64,000 bases of DNA from NCBI RefSeq assembly GCF_005298075.1, contig NZ_SZZH01000003.1:186001-250000 (forward strand). Direction: 5' to 3'. This document shows, piece after piece, positions 10,478 to 19,069 of the stretch; position 1 is the first letter of the stretch; each line of letters opens with the position of its first letter. The notes beneath the pieces are model-generated. The model did not search any database. It was not told where the DNA came from and was given only the letters and a program-made list of their open reading frames with translations. The stretch is from Nakamurella flava (GTDB taxonomy: Bacteria; Actinomycetota; Actinomycetes; Mycobacteriales; Nakamurellaceae). The translations under genes and the position numbers were made by a program.

Positions 10478-11113
10478 ATGATCTCCGCGGAGCACTTCGT
10501 CGCCTTCATCGTCACGGCGGTCGTCATCATCGTCATCCCCGGTCCCAGCGTGCTGTTCACCATCGGCCGGTCCCTGGCGCTCGGCCGTCGGGCGGGGGTG
10601 CTCAGCGTCCTCGGCAACGCGTTGGGCATCCTCCCGGCCATCGTCGCGGTGGCGTTCGGGCTCGGCGCCGTCGTCGCCGCCTCGGTGGTCGCCTTCACGA
10701 TCATCAAGCTGGTCGGGGCGGCCTATCTGGTCTACCTGGGGGTGCAGGCGATCCGGCACCGCCGCGACCACGTCGCCGGGACGGTCACCGGTCCGACCTC
10801 GTCCGGGCGGCTGCTCTGGCAGGGCTTCGTCGTCGGGATCACCAACCCCAAGACGCTCGCCTTCTTCGTGGCGGTGCTTCCGCAGTTCGTCGACCCGGCC
10901 GCCGGCCCGGTCTGGGCCCAGCTCCTATTGCTCGGTCTCACCTTCGCGGCCCTCGCCTTGGCCTGCGACAGCGTCTGGGCCATGGCCGCCGGCACCGCGC
11001 GCGGCTGGTTCGCCCGCTCGCCCCGTCGGATCTCGACCCTCTCCGGGACCGGGGGCGTGATGATGATCGGCCTCGGCGGCACGCTCGCGCTGACCGGAAC
11101 CAAGGCCGCCTGA
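10478..11113 (+). CDS. LysE/RhtB-family amino-acid exporter
   Basis: This 211-residue protein has about six transmembrane helices. The N-terminal segment VIIVIPGPSVLFTIGRSLALGRRAG and the later GFVVGITNPKTLAFFVAVLPQF are LysE-family signatures. The family exports amino acids such as lysine, threonine or homoserine across the cytoplasmic membrane. It begins 52 bases after the FMN reductase gene, so it may share that transcript. The stop is two bases from the stop of the converging lipoprotein gene. Substrate is unknown; proximity to lysC/asd (about 2 kb away) is suggestive but not evidence. Confidence 0.9.
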   Translation: MISAEHFVAFIVTAVVIIVIPGPSVLFTIGRSLALGRRAGVLSVLGNALGILPAIVAVAFGLGAVVAASVVAFTIIKLVGAAYLVYLGVQAIRHRRDHVAGTVTGPTSSGRLLWQGFVVGITNPKTLAFFVAVLPQFVDPAAGPVWAQLLLLGLTFAALALACDSVWAMAAGTARGWFARSPRRISTLSGTGGVMMIGLGGTLALTGTKAA

Positions 11114-11115
11114 GG

Positions 11116-12180
11116 TCAGGGACAGCTGCTGATCGACAACCGGCCGACCGGGGAGTCCCACCCGCTCGGCCCGGCCTCCGAGACCACCGCGTACCCGCAC
11201 CCGTCGGGGGTCGGGGCGATGCCCTCGGCCTGGGCGCTCGGGGGCAGCGGCAGGTTCCGGTGCGGCCACGACGGGAAGTCGGCCAGGTGGGACCGGGCGT
11301 CCCCCGCGGGATCGGTGTACTCGATCACCTGGTCGTAGGTCAGCAGCAGCACCCGTCGATCGTCGGCGGCGGCGTCGGTGACGACGTTGCCGGTGACCAG
11401 GGTGCGAAGCGGGGCGGTGGGGGCCGGCAGCGTGAACTCGGTGAGCACCTGCAGGTCGCCACCGCCGGCCGGGCCCCGGTACAGGCGGGTGGGTTCGGCC
11501 TGCCGCTTGCGGGACGGTTTGTCGACGAGCAGCACGCTGCCGTCCGGCTCGATCAGCATGCCCTCGGCGTCCTGGGCGTCGTCCGGCCACCGGAACCGCC
11601 ACGACTCCACCGGAATCGTGGCCCGGGCCGGCTCCGCGGCGGTGCCGTCGGCCGTGACCTTGTCCAGGGGCAGACGGTGGACGACGATCGTGCGCCGCTG
11701 GGTGAACCCGATGTCCCCGATGTAGACACAGGTGCCGGCTGGGCAGGGCCCCAGGGCGAGCGCCTCCGGGTTGACCGCGTCGACATCGGCGACCCGGGTG
11801 CGCCCGACCACGGCGCCGGCCTCGTCGACCGCGACCAGTTCCAGGGGCCCGTCGTCGTCGTCGACGGTCAGGTAGCGGCCGGGCACCCCGGTGGCGGCCG
11901 TGCCGGGCAGCACCAGCAGGCCGCTGGCCTCGTCCGGGGCGTCGGCGGCCAGGTCGACGGCGTGGACGGCGAAGGACCCGTCGGTCTCCGCACTGGTCGG
12001 GGCGGCCGGCGCGGATGCCGAGGCCGACAGGCCCGTTGGCGGGGATGGGTCGCCGGTGTTGGTCGACGCCGTGCACGCCGACAGACCCATCCCGCACACC
12101 GCCAGGAACGTCGCCCACCTCGGGTGCGCCGACCGGCGCGCGGTGCGGGACGACGATCCGCGGCCGGTGGGTGCCCTCAC
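11116..12180 (-). CDS. Putative lipoprotein, beta-propeller-like, function unknown
   Basis: A 354-residue protein if GTG 12180 is the start; the open frame reaches 12348 but the additional residues overlap the divergent reductase start. The N-terminus is Arg-rich, then hydrophobic WATFLAVCGMGLSAC, a lipobox with Cys at residue 36, so lipidation and surface anchoring are likely. The mature part contains repeated strand-like segments (SGLLVLPG, NPEALALGP, DAEGMLIEPDGSVLLVDK, QAEGIAPTPDGCGYAVV) resembling phytase/esterase-like beta-propellers. I do not recognise a specific family. A weak ribosome site makes the start uncertain. Confidence 0.7.
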   Translation of the reverse strand: MRAPTGRGSSSRTARRSAHPRWATFLAVCGMGLSACTASTNTGDPSPPTGLSASASAPAAPTSAETDGSFAVHAVDLAADAPDEASGLLVLPGTAATGVPGRYLTVDDDDGPLELVAVDEAGAVVGRTRVADVDAVNPEALALGPCPAGTCVYIGDIGFTQRRTIVVHRLPLDKVTADGTAAEPARATIPVESWRFRWPDDAQDAEGMLIEPDGSVLLVDKPSRKRQAEPTRLYRGPAGGGDLQVLTEFTLPAPTAPLRTLVTGNVVTDAAADDRRVLLLTYDQVIEYTDPAGDARSHLADFPSWPHRNLPLPPSAQAEGIAPTPDGCGYAVVSEAGPSGWDSPVGRLSISSCP

Positions 12181-12324
12181 CCCGGCCAGGGTGGTGACGA
12201 CTCCGTCACCGACCGCCGACGAACCCGAACGGACGGGACCCGCCGCCCGGTCCGTGGGGACGATCACCCGGCCCCGCCGCCCGACTCGTGGTTGCCGCCG
12301 CTGCCGCTGGGGCAGGATCCAGGA

Positions 12325-12984
12325 GTGGCTCACAGCAATGGTCGGCAAGTGTCCGTGGTCGGTATCGGCGGATCCGCCGACCCCGGTTCACAGTCGGACC
12401 GCGCGCTGCGTGCGGTGCTGACCGCCGCCGAAGGGCGTGGCGCGCAGGTCCGGGTGTTCCCCGCGGCGACCCTCGACTTCCCGTCCTACCGATCCGGTGC
12501 CCCACTACCCGCGGCCGCCGGGGACTACCTGGAGGCGGTCCGGACCGCCGACGCCGTCGTCATCGCCTCCCCCGGCTACCACGGCACGCTGTCCGGCCTG
12601 GTCAAGAACGCCCTGGACTATCTGGAGGAGCTGCGGACCGACACCCGGCCCTACCTGGACGGGCGGGCCGTCGGGCTCATCGCGGTGGCTCTCGGGCATC
12701 AGGCCGCCATCGGGACGTTGTCGACGCTGCGCCAGGTCACCCACGCCCTGCGGGGCTGGCCCACGCCGTTCGGACTGGCCGTCAACAGCAGCCAGGTGCA
12801 CATCGACGGTGACGGACGGGCGCGGACCGCGCCGGACGGCCTGGACGATCCGGCCACCGCCGGCGGCGTGGAGCTGCTCGCCGGGCAGCTGGTCGACTTC
12901 GCGACCCGATGGACGCGCGACCCGTCCGGAGGCGGCTCCGCTCCTGGCCGGGGCGCGGAACCCGACGCCGACGAACTGGGCTGA
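12325..12984 (+). CDS. NADPH-dependent FMN reductase family protein
   Basis: A 219-residue flavodoxin-fold protein with an N-terminal strand VSVVGIGGSADPGSQSDRAL and the hallmark SPGYHGTLSGLVKNALDYLEEL, the FMN-contact region of this family. GTG 12325 was chosen: AGGA at 12314-12317 lies seven bases upstream and the first beta strand follows eight codons later. The last 35 residues are a polar, probably disordered tail. It diverges from the lipoprotein gene. It may reduce flavin or quinone; no partner enzyme identifies the substrate. Confidence 0.85.
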   Translation: MAHSNGRQVSVVGIGGSADPGSQSDRALRAVLTAAEGRGAQVRVFPAATLDFPSYRSGAPLPAAAGDYLEAVRTADAVVIASPGYHGTLSGLVKNALDYLEELRTDTRPYLDGRAVGLIAVALGHQAAIGTLSTLRQVTHALRGWPTPFGLAVNSSQVHIDGDGRARTAPDGLDDPATAGGVELLAGQLVDFATRWTRDPSGGGSAPGRGAEPDADELG

Positions 12985-13109
12985 CGCTGGTCGCAGCGTC
13001 GTTTCCGCCCGTCGCATCGAGCTGTGCCGCGAAGATGATCAGCCTGAGCCTCCGTGGGCGGCATCAGCCCCGGTAGGCGGGTCGAGCGGGCCGGTGCGAT
13101 GCTCGCCCC

Positions 13110-14849
13110 ATGACGGAACATCCCGGTCCGGAACCGTCGCCCACCGGGGCGCCCACCGCCGAACTGCGCGCCGCCCGCGACTTCCTGCTCGCCACGCGCA
13201 GCGACCGCACCCGCGCGGTCGCCGAGTTCAGCTGGCCCCGCCCGGTCGACTTCAACTGGGCCCTCGACTGGTTCGACGTGGTCGCCGCCGAACACCCGCA
13301 CCGCCCGGCGCTCGTCATCACCGACGGCCGCACCCGTCTGGTCCGCAGCTACGGCGACCTGTCCCGCCGCAGCGACCAGGTCGCCGCGTGGCTGCGGGCG
13401 AACGGCCTGCGCCGGGGCGACCGGGTGCTGGTGATGCTCGGCAACCAGGTCGAGTTGTGGGAGGTGCTGCTGGCGGCCATGAAGGTCGGGGCGGTGGTCG
13501 TGCCGGCGAGCACCCTGCTGCGGCCCGCCGACCTCCAGGACCGCATCGACCGGGGTCGGGTCGCGTTCGTCGTGGCCCGGTCGGTCGACACCGCCGACTT
13601 CCGGGCTGTGACCGGCACTTTCGTCCGGATCGCCGTGGGTGACCCGGAACCAGGGTGGATCGAGTACGCCGACTCCACGTCGATGCCGACCCGCTTCGTC
13701 CCGGACGGACCCACCCCTGCCGCGGCGCCGCTGCTCGAGTACTTCACCTCGGGGACCACCGCCCGGCCCAAACTCGTGCAGCACAGCCACGTCTCGTATC
13801 CCATCGGGCATCTGACGACGATGTACTGGATCGGTCTGCAACCCGGCGACGTGCACCTGAACATCTCGTCACCCGGCTGGGCCAAGCATGCCTGGTCCAA
13901 CGTCTTCGCCCCCTGGCTGGCCGGCGCGACCGTACTGGTGCACAGCTACGAGCGTTTCGACGCCGCCGCCCTGCTGCGCACCATGGACACCGAGGGCGTC
14001 ACGACGTTCTGCGCTCCGCCGACGGTCTGGCGGATGCTCCTGCAGTCCGACCTGTCCGTCCTGCGCACCCCGCCCCGCGAACTCGTCGCCGCCGGTGAGC
14101 CGCTCAACCCGGAGGTCGTCGCCCGTACCCAGCAGGCGTGGGGCCGCACGGTGCGCGACGGGTTCGGTCAGACCGAGATGACCCTGGCCGTCGGCAATTC
14201 ACCGGGCCAGCCGGTCCGGGCCGGGTCGATGGGCCGACCGATGCCCGGGTACCGCATCGGGCTGCTCGACGTGAAGACCGGCGAACCGGCCGCCGAGGGC
14301 GAGCTCGCCGTCGATCTGCGCGGTGCCGACGGTCCGCCGGTGCCGTTGATGACCGGCTACGCCGGGGACGCGGATCGGACGGCGGAGGCGACCGCGGCCG
14401 GCTGGTACCGCACCGGCGACGTCGCCACCGTCGACGACGACGGGTACCTCACGTACGTCGGTCGGGCCGACGACGTGTTCAAGGCCTCCGACTACCGCAT
14501 CTCGCCGTTCGAACTGGAATCGGTCCTGCTGCGCAGCCCCGCGGTGGCCGAGGCCGCCGTCGTCCCGTCACCGCACCCGACGCGGCTGGCCGTGCCCAAG
14601 GCGTTCGTCGTGCTGGCCGACGGCTACCGCCCGGATGCCGCTGTGGCGCAGGCGATCTTCGCGCACTCGCAGCGGGAGCTGGCCCCCTATCAGCGGATCC
14701 GCCGGTTGGAGTTCGCCGACCTGCCCAAGACCATCTCCGGCAAGATCCGCCGCGTCGAGCTGCGCGAGCGGGAAAGCGCGCGCAGCACCGACGATCTCGC
14801 CACCGGCGGGCCGGGGGAGTACCGCGCCGAGGACTTCTCGGGCGACTGA
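13110..14849 (+). CDS. AMP-forming acyl-CoA synthetase
   Basis: This 579-residue adenylating enzyme has the ATP-binding loop YFTSGTTARPKL, the DGFGQTEM adenylate motif, GWYRTGDVATVDDDGYL and the C-terminal lysine motif KTISGKIRRVELRE. The extended N-terminus and WALDWFDVVAAEHPHRPAL resemble medium-chain or benzoate-type CoA ligases. It activates a carboxylic acid to its CoA thioester in the cytoplasm. The substrate cannot be read from sequence. ATG 13110 gives the expected length. It converges with the S9 peptidase gene, seven bases apart. Confidence 0.92.
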   Translation: MTEHPGPEPSPTGAPTAELRAARDFLLATRSDRTRAVAEFSWPRPVDFNWALDWFDVVAAEHPHRPALVITDGRTRLVRSYGDLSRRSDQVAAWLRANGLRRGDRVLVMLGNQVELWEVLLAAMKVGAVVVPASTLLRPADLQDRIDRGRVAFVVARSVDTADFRAVTGTFVRIAVGDPEPGWIEYADSTSMPTRFVPDGPTPAAAPLLEYFTSGTTARPKLVQHSHVSYPIGHLTTMYWIGLQPGDVHLNISSPGWAKHAWSNVFAPWLAGATVLVHSYERFDAAALLRTMDTEGVTTFCAPPTVWRMLLQSDLSVLRTPPRELVAAGEPLNPEVVARTQQAWGRTVRDGFGQTEMTLAVGNSPGQPVRAGSMGRPMPGYRIGLLDVKTGEPAAEGELAVDLRGADGPPVPLMTGYAGDADRTAEATAAGWYRTGDVATVDDDGYLTYVGRADDVFKASDYRISPFELESVLLRSPAVAEAAVVPSPHPTRLAVPKAFVVLADGYRPDAAVAQAIFAHSQRELAPYQRIRRLEFADLPKTISGKIRRVELRERESARSTDDLATGGPGEYRAEDFSGD

Positions 14850-14855
14850 ACCGAG

Positions 14856-16736
14856 TCAGCCGGTGGGGGCGAGAACGTCCCGGACGAAGGCGATCTCGGC
14901 ACACACCTGACGCAACCGTTCGGCGATGACCATCGATCCGTGTCCGGCGTCGAAACGGTAGACCGCGTAGTCGCGGCCGCGGTCGGCGAGCGCGGCCAGG
15001 TAGTTGTCGATCTGCCGGATCGGGCAGCGCGGGTCGTTCTCGCCGGCCATCACCAGCACCGGGGCGGTCACCCCGTCCACGAACGTCAACGGGGACGAAT
15101 CGGCGTACTTGTCCGGGACGTCCTGCGGTGAGCCGCCGAACAGCGCCCGGTCGTAGGCCCGGAGCTGTTCCATCTCGTCGGCGTAGGCGGTCGGGTAGTC
15201 GGCGACCGGGACTCCGGCCACGCCCACGGCGAACTGCTCCGGCCGCGTCCCCAGGGCCAGCAGGCACAGGAACCCGCCCCAGGAATGCCCGACGATGCCG
15301 ACCCGACCGGCGGTGATCGTCCCCGCGGCCACGAGATGGGCGAACACGGCGTCGATGTCGGACAGTTCGACGTGGCCGATGCGCTCGGTCAGCGCGTCCC
15401 GCCACGCCGATCCATAACCGGTCGACCCGCGGTAGTTGACCTGCACCACCGTGAACCCCGCGTCGAGCCAGGCCGCGCGGCCGGCGTCGAACGAGTCGTC
15501 GTCCTCGGCGGCCGGCCCGCCGTGCACCAGGAACACCGCCGCTCCCGACGGCCGCTCCGGCTCGGCCACGAAGGCGTGGATACGGCCGCCCGGCCCGTCG
15601 ACCCAGACGTCCCGCAGGGCCAGCGACGGCGGGGCGGGTTCGCTGATGGCCGGCAACAACGGGTCGTCGGTGCCGTCCGCCCGCAGCACCCGCACCTCGG
15701 CCGGGGCGACCGCCGACGACCACCGGTACCAGATGCTGCCGTCCCGCCGGGCCAGGGCGCCGGACACCACCCCCCGGGCCGCGGGCAGCCGGGTCAGGGC
15801 GCCGCTCTCCAGCTCGTACCGGTACAGCTCGGCCCGGCCCGCGGCGCTGTGCTCGACCAGCAGGGCGGTGCCGTCCGGGTAGAAGTCGGCGTCCAGATCG
15901 CCGGGCAGGTCCAGCGCCAGCTCGCGGGTCGCCCCGGATGCCAGGTCCCAGATGAGCAGGCCGTCGCGTCCCGACCGTTCGTGACCGACCAGCAGACGCT
16001 GGTCACCGGCCAGCGGGGAGAAGGCGATCGCCTGCAGACCCTTGTCGGACCCGTCGGACAGCTCACCGACAACGGTGCCGTCGGCGACCCGGAAGGCCCG
16101 CAGCGACGGGTAACGGCTGTCACCCAGTTCCGCGTGCGACAGCACCCAGATGCTCTCGTCCTCGGACAGGGCGCCCACCCCGGCGTCCTGCTCGTTGCGG
16201 TACACCTCGCGCACCGGCCCGTCCCCGACCCGCAGGTGCACCCGGCTGCCGTCGTCGTCCGAGAACCCGGCCAGCACCACCGACCGGCCCACCTCCAGAC
16301 CGGCCCCGTAACCGGGCGGAACGTCGGGGAGAGCGACCCCCTGGGCGCCCGGGGCCGAACCGAACGGTTGCCGCTGCCAGGCCCCGAACTCGTCGCCCTC
16401 GGTGTCGTCGAACCACCACAGGCTCGTGCCGTCCGCGGACAGCGTGGCCGCGATGGTCCCGTCCGGCCGGTCGGTCGCCACCGTCACCGTGCCCGAGGCG
16501 ACGTCCCAGCAGGACACCTCGTAGCGGCCGGTGGCGTTGCTGACGAAGCACGCACGGTCGTCGTCGTCCCGGGCGGGGGACGGCAGGCTGGTGCGCACCG
16601 CCGAGAACCGGGACCGCCACCGCTGCTCGGCGGCCTCGTCGGCGAACAACCGGTCGGGGACCGCCATCGCGGGATGTTCCCGTCGGTCCGCGACGGGGGA
16701 GGAGGGGGCGGACGGGGACGAAACAGAGGCGGGCAC
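14856..16736 (-). CDS. S9-family prolyl oligopeptidase/acylaminoacyl peptidase
   Basis: A 626-residue cytoplasmic serine peptidase. Residues about 60-380 form a beta-propeller of WD-like blades; the C-terminal alpha/beta-hydrolase domain has LVHGGPAAEDDD, VNYRGSTGYG, GHSWGGF with nucleophile Ser485, GENDPRCP with Asp568 and DAGHGS with His599. These enzymes trim short peptides or acylated N-termini. The first in-frame ATG is used; an ATG 23 codons later (MAVPDRLFADEAA) fits the domain start equally well. It lies just downstream of the IclR gene on the same strand with an 18-base gap, so the two may be co-transcribed. Confidence 0.9.
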   Translation of the reverse strand: MPASVSSPSAPSSPVADRREHPAMAVPDRLFADEAAEQRWRSRFSAVRTSLPSPARDDDDRACFVSNATGRYEVSCWDVASGTVTVATDRPDGTIAATLSADGTSLWWFDDTEGDEFGAWQRQPFGSAPGAQGVALPDVPPGYGAGLEVGRSVVLAGFSDDDGSRVHLRVGDGPVREVYRNEQDAGVGALSEDESIWVLSHAELGDSRYPSLRAFRVADGTVVGELSDGSDKGLQAIAFSPLAGDQRLLVGHERSGRDGLLIWDLASGATRELALDLPGDLDADFYPDGTALLVEHSAAGRAELYRYELESGALTRLPAARGVVSGALARRDGSIWYRWSSAVAPAEVRVLRADGTDDPLLPAISEPAPPSLALRDVWVDGPGGRIHAFVAEPERPSGAAVFLVHGGPAAEDDDSFDAGRAAWLDAGFTVVQVNYRGSTGYGSAWRDALTERIGHVELSDIDAVFAHLVAAGTITAGRVGIVGHSWGGFLCLLALGTRPEQFAVGVAGVPVADYPTAYADEMEQLRAYDRALFGGSPQDVPDKYADSSPLTFVDGVTAPVLVMAGENDPRCPIRQIDNYLAALADRGRDYAVYRFDAGHGSMVIAERLRQVCAEIAFVRDVLAPTG

Positions 16737-16754
16737 CCGCCCATCCTGCCTCGC

Positions 16755-17654
16755 TCAGCGCAGACCGCGGGCCAGCACGGCGGCCGCGCGCCGTAGTCGA
16801 CGGACCGCCGGCGGCACCAGATCGTCCGTCAGCGTCGCGGTCAGACCGACCAGACCCAGCGCGAGTGGCTCCCCGCCCACCGGGACGGCCACCCCCCGGA
16901 CGTCCGGGTAGCGCTCGTTGGTGGTCAGGGCGTAGCCCTCGCCGCGAATGTGGTGCAACTCGCGGAGGAACTGGGGCACCGTCTGCACGGAACGTCCCGT
17001 GGCCGGCCGCATCCCGCTGGCCGTCAGCAGCGCGGCGACGGACTCGTCGGCCAGTTGGGCCGCGACCGCCTTCCCGGTCGCCGTGGTGTGCAACGCGTCC
17101 CGGTCACCGGTCCGCGGGACCCGGGGGTCGGCCGGGAACTTCGACGTCACCCACTGGTAGCGGACGTGCGACCCGTCCAGCCCGGTGAGCAGGCACGCCT
17201 CGACCGGACCGTCGACCAGGCGTTCCATCAGCGGTTTGGCCGTCAGCAGCAGGCGGTCGGGTCGCACCGCACCGACGGGACGCCCGAAGTTCCGTGGCCC
17301 CAGGCGGTAGCCGACGCCGTCCAGGGTGCGTTCGACGTAGTCGCGCATCTCCAGCGCGGCCAGATAACGGAAGGTCGAGCTCTTGGGCAGATCGACCTCG
17401 ACCGACAGTGCGGAGAGCGTGGCGCCGTCCGGATGCTGGGTGAGGGCGTCGATGATGTCGCACACGCGACTGACGGCCCGCAGGGGACTGGACCGGCTGT
17501 CGCTCTCGTCGCCGTCCGCCCAGCCGTCATCGCCCAGCAGGCCGGCCTCATCGAGATGACCGTCCAGTGCTTCACTCGCCCGCGGCCGCCGACCTGGTCG
17601 CCCATCACCGTTGCGGAATTCGCTCGCAGGGCCCCACTCCTGAGCTCCCGACAT
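16755..17654 (-). CDS. IclR-family transcriptional regulator
   Basis: A 299-residue protein with an N-terminal extension of about 55 polar residues, then the winged helix (AVSRVCDIIDAL ... LSALSVEVDLPKSSTFRYLAALEMRDYV, about 58-115) and the C-terminal effector domain with RDALHTTATGKAVAAQL, LRELHHIRGEGYALTTNE and the conserved VRGVAVPV segment. IclR proteins sense small metabolites, often aromatic or short carboxylic acids. Targets are unknown; the downstream peptidase gene on the same strand is a candidate. The long N-terminus may mean that the true start is further downstream (for example near AVSRVCDI). Confidence 0.88.
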   Translation of the reverse strand: MSGAQEWGPASEFRNGDGRPGRRPRASEALDGHLDEAGLLGDDGWADGDESDSRSSPLRAVSRVCDIIDALTQHPDGATLSALSVEVDLPKSSTFRYLAALEMRDYVERTLDGVGYRLGPRNFGRPVGAVRPDRLLLTAKPLMERLVDGPVEACLLTGLDGSHVRYQWVTSKFPADPRVPRTGDRDALHTTATGKAVAAQLADESVAALLTASGMRPATGRSVQTVPQFLRELHHIRGEGYALTTNERYPDVRGVAVPVGGEPLALGLVGLTATLTDDLVPPAVRRLRRAAAVLARGLR

Positions 17655-17838
17655 CCGCCCCCCGATGCGTCGGTCGACGTCCTCACAGGTTATCGCTCAC
17701 AGCCGCCGTATTGGTACGGACCTGATCGGACGAGTTCAGCGGGACGACCGCCGACACCGCACGGTGGGTGCGGGCGGACGATGAACCCTCGAGTCGTGGC
17801 GGCCGCACCGGCCGTCACAGTGGCCCCGGAACGAGAAC

Positions 17839-17873
17839 GGTCCCGGTCCACCGCTGAGCGGTGGACCGGGACC
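17839..17873 (-). terminator. Perfect hairpin downstream of tRNA-Pro
   Basis: A 35-base perfect inverted repeat: arms 17839-17855 and 17857-17873 around a single central base, which folds as a 15-pair stem with a five-base loop. It begins three bases past the encoded CCA end of the leftward tRNA and so serves as its terminator. There is no T-run. Confidence 0.8.
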
Positions 17874-17876
17874 ACA

Positions 17877-17953
<77 letters not shown>

Positions 17954-17968
17954 AAGGCCTGTACGAGC

Positions 17969-18982
17969 TTAGCGGAGATTTCCGGGTCGGATGACCGCAC
18001 CCGCCTGTGACTGTTCACTCGCCGGCATGTGGCCGGTGCCGTGCGGCCGGGACAGCGGCGCGGCCTGCGGTTCCCGGGGGCGCAGGGTCAGCAGGGTGGC
18101 CTCCGGACGGCAGCAGAACCGGATCGGCATGTACGGGCTGGAACCCAACCCGGCGGACACGTGCAACCAGCTCGAGGCCCCCCAGCGGGACAGCCCCCGG
18201 GCGCGGCTCCGGTCGATGCCGCAGTTGGTGACGATCGCCCCGAACCCGGGGACGCGAATCTGGCCCCCGTGGGTGTGACCGGCCAGCAGCACGTCGTACC
18301 CGTCCTGCGCGAAGCGGTCCAGCACCCGCGGCTCGGGGACGTGGGCCACCCCGATCCGGACGGTGGCCGCGGTATCGGCCGGGCCGGCGATCTTCTCGTA
18401 GCGGTCCCGGCGGGTGTACGGGTCGTCGACGCCGGCCAGGTCGATGCGCTGACCCCGGATGGTCACCGAGTTCCGCGCGTTGGTCAGATCCAGCCAGCCG
18501 CGCTCGGCCTGCGCGGCCCGCAGGTCCTGCCAGGGCAGCGCGGGCCCCCGCCGGGAGCGGCCGCGCTTGCGGAAGTACAGGTGCGGCGACTTGGGCAGCG
18601 GTGCGTGGAAGTCGTTGTTGCCGAAGACGAAGGCCCCGGGGACGTCGAGCAGGTCGCCGAACGCGGCGACCGCCGCCGGCACGGCCTTGGGGTGCGACAG
18701 CGTGTCGCCCGTGTTGACCACCAGGTCAGGACGCAGGTTGGCCAGGCTGGACACCCAGGCGGACTTGCGGTCCTGGCCGGGGACGATGTGCAGGTCCGAC
18801 AGGTGCAGGATCCGGATCGGCCAGGCGTTCTCCGGCAGGACCGGCAGGTCGACCCGCCGCAGCGTGAACATCCGGGGTTCGGCCAGCGTCCCCCAGGCCA
18901 GGGCGCCCGCCCCGGCCACCGCGGCCGCCCCCGCCCCGACCAGGCTGGAGACCACCAGGGAACGTGCCGTCACTGCTGCCAT
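17969..18982 (-). CDS. Membrane-anchored metallophosphoesterase (Rv3683-like)
   Basis: A 337-residue protein with one N-terminal hydrophobic segment (about residues 8-32), probably a signal anchor, then a calcineurin-like phosphoesterase domain: HLSDLHIVPG, VNTGDTLSHP, GNNDFH, GVAHVPEP and AGHTHGGQIRVP supply the two-metal site ligands. It probably hydrolyses a phosphodiester or phosphomonoester outside the membrane. It follows the PonA2-like gene on the same strand (87-base gap), as in the mycobacterial Rv3682-Rv3683 order. The last 30 residues are a polar tail. Substrate unknown. Confidence 0.9.
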   Translation of the reverse strand: MAAVTARSLVVSSLVGAGAAAVAGAGALAWGTLAEPRMFTLRRVDLPVLPENAWPIRILHLSDLHIVPGQDRKSAWVSSLANLRPDLVVNTGDTLSHPKAVPAAVAAFGDLLDVPGAFVFGNNDFHAPLPKSPHLYFRKRGRSRRGPALPWQDLRAAQAERGWLDLTNARNSVTIRGQRIDLAGVDDPYTRRDRYEKIAGPADTAATVRIGVAHVPEPRVLDRFAQDGYDVLLAGHTHGGQIRVPGFGAIVTNCGIDRSRARGLSRWGASSWLHVSAGLGSSPYMPIRFCCRPEATLLTLRPREPQAAPLSRPHGTGHMPASEQSQAGAVIRPGNLR

Positions 18983-19069
18983 GCCGGTCAGGGTAGCCGT
19001 CGGGACTGGGCAAGGGGCCCGGTCCGTGCGCCCGGTGGCCGGCCGATCACCCGACCCGGGCGGCGGACG